Source: Eunapius fragilis
Taxonomy: Eukaryota > Porifera > Demospongiae > Spongillida > Spongillidae
Direction of reading: 5' to 3'
DNA: 64,000 nucleotides
Assembly: GCA_963681505.1 (NCBI GenBank)
Contig: OY811990.1
Location: 740,679 to 804,678 of the forward strand
Shown in pieces: positions 11,299 to 21,009 of the stretch. The notes under the pieces were generated by a model that saw nothing but the letters and a program-made list of their open reading frames with translations, was not told the DNA's origin and searched no databases. Position 1 is the stretch's first letter, and the number at the start of each line of letters is the position of its first letter. The position numbers and the translations under genes were made by a program.

Positions 11299-11411
11299 CA
11301 GTGGCGGATCCAGAATTTTTTTGCGAGGGGGGGCAAAGGGGAGGGGCGTTAATAATCATGGTTTGGGCGTGGCTACAAAGTATTGCGCGTTAGAGAGGAA
11401 GACGTACCCGG

Positions 11412-12753
11412 CAGTGGCGGATCTAGCATAGCCTTGGGGGGGGCGGCCCCCCCCCCATTCATATTAAATGCCGCCCCTGTCATGAAACTGCCGCCCCCCC
11501 TCCCCCCACACAGCGTGCGCGCGCACTTCCTACCGTACGTAACGCACGCGCATCTAGAAAGCACACCTTTTGTGTGTGTGTGTGTGTGTGGGGGAGGGGG
11601 GGGGGCGGCAATTTCTTAAAAGTTTCAGTGATTACGAAATTTAATCTAATACCGGAAATTTTATTTAATAACCGCGAACGTTTTATTCGTTCCTTCGAAA
11701 TCTTGCCTGCATGTGCATAGCCGCAGTGGCGTAGGAGCTGGGGCGGCAGCAGCGGCCATGGCCGCTGCACTTTTTCACAACAACAAAAAGTATATTATAA
11801 TAATAGGTTCACAAGCGCGCATGTATCAATTCAATTATTGCTGAGCAATTGCTGCTATAGTTAATGACATGCAAGTGGTCTTCAAATCGATCGCGAGAGC
11901 TAGCTCAAGCTAGGCTACCCAGTGTACAACGGTTACCAAAAGTGGCCTTGGCTGCACTATAGCCGTTTTGTATTTTATATTACATGCGCAGAGGCAAGGT
12001 CTCAAAACAAATTAACCTGGTTACAGTTTTAGCGTTGTTTTGGGGGGTTTTCTACACAAAAAGCGTTGGCTTCTAGGGCTCCGCCCCAGACCCCGATGGG
12101 GGAGCTTACAGCGCTCCCCCGTGCCCCTAGCTGGCCGGGAGGGGTGCCCCCCTCCCGTACCCTCCCCGGGGAGGCGGGGGAACCACCTTTGTTGGCCGCT
12201 GCACTCTATATTCCCTTCCTACGCCACTGATAGGTATATACTAACTTAACTGAATCACGATCATAATTAACAATAACAAAGTTTCAGTCTTTAAATGTAC
12301 AAGCCGGTACATGGTCTACCGATTGTCACTAAAGGTTTAATTAGGTGCACCGTTCCGTACATTTTCACAGCGGCTGCTGCTTCAATTGCTACATCACCAT
12401 ACCTCTAAAGCGATTTACATACATCACAACGACAATATAGAGGAGAAGTACGGTTTGCTCACGCGAGCATATCCCTTAGACGCCTGTTGACGACCGTTAC
12501 GAGGCGCGTTGTCGCAATAAACTTCGTTGTCTTTTGCGCGTATGTAAATTCTTTCACTGCGCTGCGAATACGCTGATTTTTAGCGGCTTTGAAGCAAAAA
12601 ATGTGAAAGCTTCTGGGGCGGAGCCCCAGGCCCCGATGGGGGAGCTTACAGCGCTCCCCCATACCCCTATGCTGGTGAGTGGGTGGGCCACGCCCCCGGC
12701 CGCCCCTCCAACCAACCGCCCCCCCTATAGCCCCATTCCTAGATCCGCCACTG
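11412..12753. mobile_element. Middle CAGTGGCG-ended element (nested set, level 2)
   Basis: Begins CAGTGGCGGATCTAG at 11412 and ends TAGATCCGCCACTG at 12753. Flanks are TACCCGG on the left and AACCCGG on the right, a near-identical target duplication. An internal inverted pair GGGGCGGAGCCCC / GGGGCTTCGCCCC marks the family. The 506 bp inner element sits inside it. Non-coding. Confidence 0.7.
11724..12229. mobile_element. Inner CAGTGGCG-ended element (nested set, level 3)
   Basis: Inverted ends CAGTGGCGTAGGA at both termini, followed by a shared subterminal TGCAGCGGCC motif. 506 bp, non-coding, G/C-rich toward the right end. No clean target duplication seen. Confidence 0.65.
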
Positions 12754-12963
12754 AACCCGGGGTCTGGGGCTTCGCCCCAGCCGCTTTTTACTATTATCAT
12801 GTTACTTCGGCGCGTTTTCGTTGTATTTGTATCATCAGGGCGACGTAAGACACCGCCCCTTGTAGCTATGAATATTTAATTTCTAAATTGGCGGGGTGGG
12901 GTGGGGGGGCAAAACCCAGTTCCCCCCGGGCCCCCCCCCCCCCCCCCCCCGTATCCGCCACTG

Positions 12964-13194
12964 ATCACGGTGTAATAACGTAGTCTTGCGGATGTTGCTC
13001 ACGTACTCACGCGCAAACCCATGGATGAAAATTAAGACCGTTATCCTATTCCCGTGGGCAATCGGTCCGAACGCGGGTGCGTAAGCCTAATGACAACGTA
13101 TTCCGTAACGTCAGGGTTACAAATTAATTTACGTGACGTTACGGGCCTGCGGGGGGTTGGGGGGGTGGGGGGGGGGGGGGGGGGGGGGGCAATC
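12964..13194. repeat. Spacer ending in a long G tract
   Basis: About 230 bp between the nested set and LINE copy B, ending in a G-rich run at 13150-13189. Poly-G/poly-C runs recur at 12931, 40645, 44000, 53627 and 57547. Confidence 0.7.
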
Positions 13195-14240
13195 TAATCA
13201 CTGTGTCAGCTCCAAGGGCTGAAGCTCCTTTCCTCCTGAGATGAAACAGTCAGATGAGCCTAATTTGGATATCCTGGGCATTCCAGTTGGCAATGCTAAC
13301 TTCTGCTTAGCCTTCATCTTTAGAAAATATTCCACATTAAAAAAATATGTCAGATATTGGAGCAGTTGACCCCCTGTTGCCTTTACCTCCTTCGAGTCCG
13401 TGGAGGTTTCTGTTTATTTGTCCATCAGGCTCGCACCATACCTCCGTTACATACCACAAAGGGCTTCGAGCTATTTGATGAGGATGTACACAGGTGCTTG
13501 CACAATAGAGTGCTGTGGACAATCTGATCATACTTGGCACCAGGCTAGACTGAAGCTGAGTAGAGGTGGTCTGGGTCTGCGTTCCGTCATACAACACTCT
13601 TCTGCCGCATATATTGCCTCACTTTGTTCTTGTTCCCAGTCTCAATGCCACCTTGCCTCAGCAAATCATTTGTTTAATTCTTCTGTACCACCAGCAGATG
13701 AAATGAACTCAGAGGTACTTCTGTTGACTTCAGTCACCCTAAGGAGCCTTTACTCCAAACTGCATGGATGATCATCTCTTCATAGTTCTTCTGGACATGT
13801 CCTCTGTTGCTGACAAGGCTCACATGCTCTCTGTTTCCTCCCCTCATGCAGCATTGACATCGCTATCAGAGGGTCTCAGTCTCCAATCTGATCCTTCCCA
13901 AATCCAGGTTGCCATTATGTGGTGGCTTGGCCTATGCCCACTGTGCCCTGAGATTGCCCTAGACCCACTTGGCCTTCACGCAGTTACCTGAAAAAGTGGT
14001 GGTGATGTGGTTTCTCGCTATAAAAAACTACATGATGTCCTTGTAATAAGCTCATTTGGGTGTCCCGGTAGAAATGAGTAGCAATGTCACCCCAACACAG
14101 CCACACTCATTCTGCTGACCTTATGGTTTCAAACTGGCTCCTGGGCAAATCACCAGCTTTCAACCTGTTGGTCACATCGATGCAGCTTTTATTTTTGAAG
14201 CAAGTGTGACAACAGGAGCAGCTGCTCTGACAACCGAGCA
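13195..14240 (+). pseudogene. LINE-like reverse transcriptase remnant (copy B, C-terminal half)
   Basis: Plus-strand decayed coding sequence reading NLDILGIPVGNANFCLAFIF, then HQARLKLSRGGLGLRSVIQH and SAAYIASLC, then the DKAHMLSVSSPHA, IQVAIMWWLGL, VSNWLLGKSPAFNLLV signatures seen in copy A. The first part is the post-polymerase region (ILGIPVG), which follows the YLDD box in intact elements, so this picks up where the fragment at 10.3 kb leaves off. Multiple stops and shifts. Confidence 0.7.
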
Positions 14241-14317
14241 AAGAATACATTGTTCAAATGATGCCTAATGTGACGAAATGTGTTGGGTCTGAGTACCATT
14301 ATTGGTGTATTTTTCCT

Positions 14318-14505
14318 ACTGTTCCTATCATGAGGACACTGCTCCTACTGTTCTTGTCATGGTGACACTGCTCTTGCTGTTCTTGTCATGGGGCCACTTC
14401 TCCTACTGTATCTATCTTGGGACATGCACTGTTCATGTCATGGGACACAAGTTCCTACTGTTACTATAGTGGGGACATATACTGTTCCTGTCATGGGGAC
14501 GCTAT
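14318..14505. repeat. Minisatellite, ~30 bp unit
   Basis: About six imperfect copies of CTACTGTTCTTGTCATG plus GGGACACTGCTC. It abuts the TA-rich tract and small element that follow. Confidence 0.8.
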
Positions 14506-14826
14506 ATATATATATATATAATTATATATATATAATATATATAATTATATGTATATATGGGACAGTGTCCAGCAGAATCACCCTTCTGGCTAGTTTTTCA
14601 AGTTTTCAAATTTTTTTTGATTTTCCTTGAACACCCACGAGCTTCTGTCAAATGGTCCTTACTCATCCTAAATCAGACTCCATCAAAAAGTTATTAGGCA
14701 CTGAATTTATAATTAGCCATACATTTCAATTCGAGCGTTACTTTTCTTTTGCTTGTTTTAGCTGGACACTGTCCCATATATGGATATATATAATTATACA
14801 TATATAATTATATAAATATCTACATA
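14503..14826. mobile_element. 217 bp MITE inserted in a TA microsatellite
   Basis: The element 14559-14775 has perfect 15 bp inverted ends GGGACAGTGTCCAGC / GCTGGACACTGTCCC, flanked by (TA)n on both sides (ATATAT directly adjacent), which fits a TA or longer AT target duplication. The surrounding TA tracts (14503-14558 and 14776-14820) extend the fold. Non-coding. Confidence 0.75.
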
Positions 14827-15046
14827 ACTTTCGTCTGTGCAAGTCTCCTGCTGGAACCATAATACTGGACCAAAAACATAAGCATTGTACCGAACTAAGT
14901 GAGAACTTAGACTGCCTTTCCAATATTATACGGTACCATCATTATCCTTTTGTGTTACAGAACAAGTACACAATATTTCTTCAAATTATGTAGCTTGCAT
15001 AATAGTAAAAATGATACCCTTTCAAATTCATCATGTACACGGGGTT

Positions 15047-15229
15047 CACTGCGCCACAGCATTTAGTATGCAGAGCTGTGCAGAGTCTGCATTTCAACCG
15101 GTGCAGGCGGGTATCATTGAAGTGTTCGTTTGCAGATGTCTGAGAACGAACACTTCAATAATACTCATCTGTATATGGTTGATATGCTGACTCTGCACAA
15201 CTCTGCATACTAAATGCTGTGGTGCAGTG
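15047..15229. mobile_element. 183 bp CACTG-ended MITE
   Basis: Long inverted arms starting CACTGCGCCACAGCATT on the left and CACTGCACCACAGCATT on the complement of the right, about 50 bp well matched. GTT is duplicated on both sides (15044-15046 and 15230-15232). CACTG ends with a 3 bp duplication fit the EnSpm/CACTA superfamily, whose transposase fossils occur elsewhere in the window. Confidence 0.75.
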
Positions 15230-15337
15230 GTTTCTACACATCTGAATATTGAATTTGGAGATTGAACGATTTCATATATACAACAATGATAGTATTATAT
15301 TGCAGCAATTAAACACAGATCAAGATTATTACTTTAC

Positions 15338-15469
15338 CTTGGTCTGTGCTCTGAGATATACTTTTTTTTTCGATACTCCCGTCAGATATATTGTTATTGG
15401 AAATTGAGCATCTTTGTTAGTTGTGGTGAAATCAACAGTTATAACATCAGCACATCGAAATTCCTTAAC
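15338..15469 (-). CDS. Unidentified host exon, minus strand (132 bp)
   Basis: Reads VKEFRCADVITVDFTTTNKD, then QFPITIYLTGVSKKK...RAQTK between acceptor gttccaag and donor gtaaag, phase 0 on both sides, 44 codons. The alternating hydrophobic pattern looks like a beta-rich, possibly extracellular domain. It joins in frame with the exon at 15526-15653. It could be an upstream part of the kinase-like gene (same strand, phase 0 fits the exon at 8097) or a separate gene. I do not recognise the domain. Confidence 0.45.
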
Positions 15470-15525
15470 CTTGGAACGCATGTAGTTCAGGAAATTGTTC
15501 AACATCACACACAAAATCATGTTAC

Positions 15526-15653
15526 CTCTCCTGTCACTTCATTAATGTAGCGAATTGTGTCTGAATCTATTATAAATGTAAACTGCATCCAAAAGCTGCG
15601 TAGGCCCTTTGAACACTTCTTTTCAAGCGTCCCTTTCATGTCACTATAGATAT
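15526..15653 (-). CDS. Unidentified host exon, minus strand (128 bp)
   Basis: Acceptor aaatttcag at 15654-15662 and donor gtaaca at 15520-15525. It reads IYSDMKGTLEKKCSKGLRSF, then WMQFTFIIDSDTIRYINEVTGE; open throughout and ends in phase 0, matching the next exon. Composition is typical coding sequence. Function unknown. Confidence 0.5.
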
Positions 15654-15790
15654 CTGAAATTTAAATTGTTTTTTTCTCAATTAGATTGTCATCTAATGGT
15701 TTCTATTGATAATGTTACGAATTAATGCACAATTGACAGGAACAAAGCCAAGTACATATAAATGCTTCTGATTATATTATTGTAGGCACA

Positions 15791-15859
15791 TTTGCTTGAG
15801 ATTGCCTTCCAATCCTATATGCTATCAACGTTCTCATAGAGAATGTTTTTCTTACTTGT
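15791..15859. mobile_element. Half-hairpin relic of family H
   Basis: A single right arm of the family-H hairpin (GATTGCCTTCCAATCCTATAT, then TTCTCATAGAGAATG and ACTTGT), without the opposite arm. A solo-arm remnant. Confidence 0.6.
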
Positions 15860-16592
15860 AATATTGCATGCACAGTTGCTTGAGTTGATCTTGGGTTAAT
15901 TAATCACTGCATGCTTCCTTTACACAAGCTAGTGGCCTCATGGTAGCGAATATTCTTGTGCCGAGCCAACTCAATATGCTGGTACAAACCGTAACCCATA
16001 ACCCTAACTAAACCAAGTCATTTCCAACCCTATAATACAATTGAACTGCTGGAAGCATTCGCCTCTAGTAATTATGCTGGACATGGGCTGAATATTACAC
16101 GTCAAAACTGGGCATTCCCTGTTCGATGTTGAATAGCACAATATTATACTCTTACATGCAAGTAAAACATTATGGGAAGTAGAATGGTGCATCGTTGGGA
16201 ATTTTTGGTTAGTTTACTGCAGCTGAAATCACCTATTTGAGTTGCCCAATGTGCTGGGCAGAGGAATGTTTCCACTGCTCTTGGTACCATTAGTACAATT
16301 TGATGTGGAGTTTAACAACTTCATTCATTCTATGAATCCAATAGTACGTAGATTTACATAAGTCCAAACGCTCACCGTGGTATATGCATTCATTAACACC
16401 ACACTTGATTTACTCCTGATGCAAGGAAATTTGATAAGTTTTAGGAACAAAATTTTAATGTTTGGCTGCATTGCATTACGTTATATTCTGTAATTCAGAT
16501 GAGTCTCATTCATGTTAGATCGTCACCTACAAGTAGGGTGTTAACCTACATTAAGGCATTACAAATCACATAATTTCAACAAATTAACAAAC

Positions 16593-19500
16593 TGTAGTAA
16601 CGCAGCAATAAGAGTATATATACCACAAAAGGACAGCACAATGACACACCCGCAGCCTGCTGCTGGCTCTACCAGTCTACTACTGTCCTGCGCATGCGCA
16701 CTCTAATTCATGCACACCATATGGTTCATACACTACACTACACTCCTCTCCACTTAAGTCTGTTTTCCTCTTCCATAATAGTCAGGGGGTTTCCTTTGCC
16801 TCATCGGGTAACGAGGTTGCTGAGAGTGCATTTCAGGGACTGTCACTGTCTTTGGAGTAGTTGTGGTTGACTTGCTCGAACCTGTCTTTCCATCATCCGG
16901 TTCCACCACAACTGGTACCACTGGTTCATCTGAGGCCTGCACAGCCTGATGTGATGGTAGCAGCATTGAATCAGGAGATGGTAACTTTTCTGCGACCTTT
17001 TTTTCATTACTGACGTCCTTAGCACTATTTTCTGGCAGTATGTCTTCATGAGTGACACTGTGATCATTCTCTGTGGTTGTTACTGACTCTGCTTCATGGC
17101 GATGCTTGATATGATCAACATGACGCCTCCAAAACACATGAGGTTCCACCTCAACCAAGTAAGTTAACGGACCCTTACACTCAGAAATAACTCCAGCCAC
17201 CCACGGTGGTCCCTGCAGGAAATTCTTCGCCATCACTTTCTGTCCAATTTCAAATTCCCTGCTCCTTGCATGACGATCGTGTAACTCTTTCTGTAAAGCT
17301 TGCTTGTCACATACTGTGCCTGAATAATTTGGACGGATTGCATCCAACCGGGTCCGGATATTACGTTTAAGGAATAGTTCACAAGGAGCAACTTGAGTAG
17401 TTGCATGAGGAGTACTACGGTAAGTCAACAAGAACCGGCACAATTTCTGACTCAATGAAGCTCCGTCGTTCCTTGCTGCTGACATTGCTTTCTTGAATGT
17501 TTGTACAAACCGTTCTGCCAATCCATTTGAAGCTGGATGATATGGTGCGACCCGAATATGCTTCACTGCATTCCCAGCCATGAACTCAGCAAATTCCTTT
17601 GATACAAACTGTGGACCGTTGTCCGAGACCAACTGGTTTGGTACACCATATGATGCAAATAACAGTCGCAGTGCCTCAATGGTCCTGGCTGCGGTTGTGG
17701 ATGATGCCATTGGTATAACCTCAGGCCATTTTGAATGCGCATCTACCACTATCAAGAACTGCTGTCCCAGGAATGGGCCTGCGAAATCAACATGAATACG
17801 TTGCCAGGGTAATGATGGCCACACCCATGGATGCAATGGAGCTGCAGGTGGAGTCAACTTGACTTCTTGACAAGGAATGCACGATTTTGCTAGATGTTCT
17901 AACTCCGTGTCCAACCCTGGCCACCACAAATAACTTCGGGCTAACGACTTCATTCGTGACGCCCCAGGGTGACCTTTGTGCAATTCCTCAAGTACTCTTC
18001 CCTGCAACTTCTTAGGCACCAACACTCGCACCCCCCACAACAAGCAACCGCTTTCAATGGTTATCTCATCTCGCCAAATCCAGTATGGCTTCAGATCATC
18101 ATTCACTTTAGTAGGCCAACCTTTCTGTGTTAACAACAGCACTTTGCCTAAAATTTGGTCACACCCTGTTGCCGCTCTCAACTGCTCAGCTGTCACAGGC
18201 AAACTTTCCAACTGTGCCACATTGAAAACTGTTGCTGCTGTCACATCCTCCTCCTCTCCTGTACTTTGCAAAGGCAACCGTGACAAGCCATCAGCATTTG
18301 CATGACAAGCCGTTGAACGGTACTCAATAGTATACTGATAGGTGGATAGCAACAATGCCCACCTTTGAAGTCGAGCAGCAGCCAGGGTAGGAATACCTGC
18401 CTTTGATCCCAAAATGGTAGTTAACGGCTTGTGATCTGTATACAGAGTAAATGGACGTCCATACAGATACTGGTGGAATTTACGAACACCGAATATTAAG
18501 GAAAGAGCTTCTTTTTCCAGTTGTGCATAATTTCTCTCGCTAGATGACAGTGTTCTGGATGCAAATGCAACCGGCCTCTCTGACCCGTCAGGACACACAT
18601 GTGAGAGTACAGCTCCGACTCCATACTCTGATGCATCACCAGCCAATTTTAGCGGCAGAGTTGGATCATAGTGAACCAGAACTCGACTAGATGCCAGGCT
18701 TTGCTTCGCTAACTGGAATGCTTCTTCACACAATTCATCCCATTCCCAAGAGACATCTTTTCTCAACAATCTATTCAGGGGATGAAGCACCGTTGACAAG
18801 TTTGGTATGAACTTGGCATAGTAATTAACCAAACCCAAGAATGATCGCATCTGATTTAGATCCTTTGGTGCAGGAGCCTCAAGAATAACCTTCAACTTTT
18901 CTGGAGTTGTATGTAATCCCTCTGCATCAACAACATGGCCAAGGTATTCCACAGACCTTGCCAAAAAAACACACTTGTTCTTCTGTATGGTCAAGCCTGC
19001 TTTCTGTAACCTGCTTAACACCTGCTCCAAAGCCTGCAGATGTTGGGCATCATCCTTTCCTGTGACTAAAATGTCATCAATATAGCAGATCACTCCTGCT
19101 ATGCCTTGCAAAATGGAGTCCATTGCCCGCTGAAACAACGCAGGGGCGGAAGCCACCCCAAAAGGAAGGCGCGTATAACTGAACAACCCAATATGTGTGT
19201 TTATGACCACCAACTCACAAGACTCTTCTTCCAAAACCAACTGCTGGTATGCTTGAGACAGATCGATTTTTGAAAACTTTTGTCCTCCTGCTAATGTGGC
19301 AAACAAGTCATTTGGCTTTGGCAGAGGATAGCAGTCCACCTCCAGATACTGGTTAATAGTCATCTTGTAGTCGCCACACAATCGAACTCTGCCATCCTTC
19401 TTTGGGACCACCACAATTGGAGCAGCCCAAGAACTGTGTGTTATCCTTCTCAATATTCCTTGCTCTTCAAGATGACGAAGTTCCTGCTCCACTGCCTCCT

Positions 19501-21004
19501 TCAGAGCAAAGGGTATAGGTCTAGGTCTGATAAACTTTGGTACTACTTCAGCCTTCAGTACCAACTTGGCCTTAATGCCTTTCATTGTACCTAGCTCAGC
19601 CTTGAAAACATCAGCATACTTGTGCATCAACGTTTTGACCATTTGGTCACTTTGTGAAGGACTGATCCAATGACACATAACAGACCAATCAAGCTTAATC
19701 TGCTGAAGCCAATCCCTTCCTATCAAACTTGGTCCATCCTCCTTCACAACTCTCAGCAACAACTCATATCTCCGACCACCATACTGTACCTGCAGCTCAG
19801 CCTCTCCCAGTACCTTCAACCGCATGTGATTATATGCTCTCAAAACAACATCTGCCTTCTGTAATTTCACTTGACCCCTAATCTGCATCCACGTGCGCTC
19901 TGATACTAACGAGACAGCTGCACCAGTGTCTACTTCCATCTCAATCGTTGTTCCATTCACTGCAATCTTGATCAAAATAGGACGAACTTGTGATGTTCCA
20001 ACAGCAAACACACTAACGTTGTCAATAGCAGATTCTTCTTCTGCAGAATCATCCACTGAGAGAGTGTTGCGCCCTTGATAAGGTTGCGATGTTGGTTTAG
20101 ACAAACCAACTGGCTTCCCACCACTTCTACATACTCTAGTAATATGCCCAGGTTTATTGCATTTGAAACATGTAGCTTGCCTAAATTGACACCTATCAGC
20201 AAGATGCTTACTGCTTCCACAACGTATACATTTTGATGACATAGTTGTATCTGTCCTAGTAGTCACCTTCTTCACTGTCAGACTAGGCTCTTTCAGTCGC
20301 TGAGCATTCATTAGAACAGCCTCCCTACTTTGTGCGATTTCTAATGCTCGCGCCAATGTTAATTCATTCTCTGTCAGTAACGCCCTTTGCGTACTTTCTT
20401 CGCGTAATCCGCACACCAGCCTATCCCTAAGCGCTTCTTCTAGATAACCGCCAAAACGACAATGTGTAGCAAGCTTCCTTAATTCAGCAACATACTCAGC
20501 CACACTTTCATCCACACCCTGGCCCCTACGATGAAAGTGAAAACGCTCCGCTATAACAACTGGCTTGGGCTCAAAATGTCTTCTTAATGTACTCATCAAT
20601 TCGTCAAGCGATTTATCCTTTGGCTGCTGCGGCAGCAACAAGTCACGCAACAGCGCGTAATTTTTACCCCCAATCAAGGAGAGGAACACCGCTACCTGAC
20701 GCTCCGATTCAATCTTGTTTGCAACAAAATATAACCCCACCCGCTCCAAGTATGAGGAAATACCTTCGACGTTGGGGTCAAATTCCTGTATGTGACCGAA
20801 AGCCATGTGCGCCATTCTTGAGGAACCCGTCGAAAAGCCACCCTCGTCGCCAAATGTAGTAACGCAGCAATAAGAGTATATATACCACAAAAGGACAGCA
20901 CAATGACACACCCGCAGCCTGCTGCTGGCTCTACCAGTCTACTACTGTCCTGCGCATGCGCACTCTAATTCATGCACACCATATGGTTCATACACTACAC
21001 TACA
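16593..21004 (-). mobile_element. Ty3/Gypsy LTR retrotransposon, apparently whole and young
   Basis: Two 150 bp LTRs (16593-16742 and 20855-21004) that I read as identical, starting TGTAG and ending CTACA in plus-strand orientation, with the 5 bp target duplication CAAAC on both sides (16588-16592 and 21005-21009). The element is transcribed on the minus strand, so the LTR at 20855 is the 5' one. A TATATATA box lies in the LTR; a purine-rich tract (GTGGAGAGGAG) abuts the 3' LTR. LTR identity points to a recent insertion. The single long coding region between the LTRs looks whole. Confidence 0.95.
16754..20911 (-). CDS. Gag-Pol polyprotein of the Ty3/Gypsy element
   Basis: One open frame of 1385 codons; the likely start is the Met at 20815 (MAHMAFGHIQEF), because the first 32 codons run back into the LTR. 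Order of parts: Gag (capsid-like, ~residues 35-210), two Cys-His zinc knuckles (CIRCGSS..., CFKCNKPGHI..., ~235-270), aspartic protease (VDTGAAVSLVS, ~330), reverse transcriptase (LPFGVASAPALFQ and YIDDILVTG, ~500-660), RNase H (~720-840), integrase with an N-terminal zinc-binding region and a core containing SDNGPQFVS and HPASNGLAER (~960-1190). Pol order RT-RNaseH-IN defines Ty3/Gypsy. No envelope gene. The double zinc knuckle and single-frame layout would fit a Mag-like lineage, which is inference. Confidence 0.95.
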   Translation of the reverse strand: MCHCAVLLWYIYSYCCVTTFGDEGGFSTGSSRMAHMAFGHIQEFDPNVEGISSYLERVGLYFVANKIESERQVAVFLSLIGGKNYALLRDLLLPQQPKDKSLDELMSTLRRHFEPKPVVIAERFHFHRRGQGVDESVAEYVAELRKLATHCRFGGYLEEALRDRLVCGLREESTQRALLTENELTLARALEIAQSREAVLMNAQRLKEPSLTVKKVTTRTDTTMSSKCIRCGSSKHLADRCQFRQATCFKCNKPGHITRVCRSGGKPVGLSKPTSQPYQGRNTLSVDDSAEEESAIDNVSVFAVGTSQVRPILIKIAVNGTTIEMEVDTGAAVSLVSERTWMQIRGQVKLQKADVVLRAYNHMRLKVLGEAELQVQYGGRRYELLLRVVKEDGPSLIGRDWLQQIKLDWSVMCHWISPSQSDQMVKTLMHKYADVFKAELGTMKGIKAKLVLKAEVVPKFIRPRPIPFALKEAVEQELRHLEEQGILRRITHSSWAAPIVVVPKKDGRVRLCGDYKMTINQYLEVDCYPLPKPNDLFATLAGGQKFSKIDLSQAYQQLVLEEESCELVVINTHIGLFSYTRLPFGVASAPALFQRAMDSILQGIAGVICYIDDILVTGKDDAQHLQALEQVLSRLQKAGLTIQKNKCVFLARSVEYLGHVVDAEGLHTTPEKLKVILEAPAPKDLNQMRSFLGLVNYYAKFIPNLSTVLHPLNRLLRKDVSWEWDELCEEAFQLAKQSLASSRVLVHYDPTLPLKLAGDASEYGVGAVLSHVCPDGSERPVAFASRTLSSSERNYAQLEKEALSLIFGVRKFHQYLYGRPFTLYTDHKPLTTILGSKAGIPTLAAARLQRWALLLSTYQYTIEYRSTACHANADGLSRLPLQSTGEEEDVTAATVFNVAQLESLPVTAEQLRAATGCDQILGKVLLLTQKGWPTKVNDDLKPYWIWRDEITIESGCLLWGVRVLVPKKLQGRVLEELHKGHPGASRMKSLARSYLWWPGLDTELEHLAKSCIPCQEVKLTPPAAPLHPWVWPSLPWQRIHVDFAGPFLGQQFLIVVDAHSKWPEVIPMASSTTAARTIEALRLLFASYGVPNQLVSDNGPQFVSKEFAEFMAGNAVKHIRVAPYHPASNGLAERFVQTFKKAMSAARNDGASLSQKLCRFLLTYRSTPHATTQVAPCELFLKRNIRTRLDAIRPNYSGTVCDKQALQKELHDRHARSREFEIGQKVMAKNFLQGPPWVAGVISECKGPLTYLVEVEPHVFWRRHVDHIKHRHEAESVTTTENDHSVTHEDILPENSAKDVSNEKKVAEKLPSPDSMLLPSHQAVQASDEPVVPVVVEPDDGKTGSSKSTTTTPKTVTVPEMHSQQPRYPMRQRKPPDYYGRGKQT

Positions 21005-21009
21005 CAAAC

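Larger units (their letters stand above)
11299..12963. mobile_element. Outer CAGTGGCG-ended element (nested set, level 1)
   Basis: Begins CAGTGGCGGATCCAG at 11299 and ends GTATCCGCCACTG at 12963; ATCAC flanks both sides (11294-11298 and 12964-12968). It contains a second and a third element with the same type of ends. G/C-rich tracts and the GGGGCTCCGCCCC-type snapback motif are typical of this non-autonomous family. No transposase is present. CAGTG ends and short duplications suggest a hAT-like or related superfamily, unproven. Confidence 0.72.
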
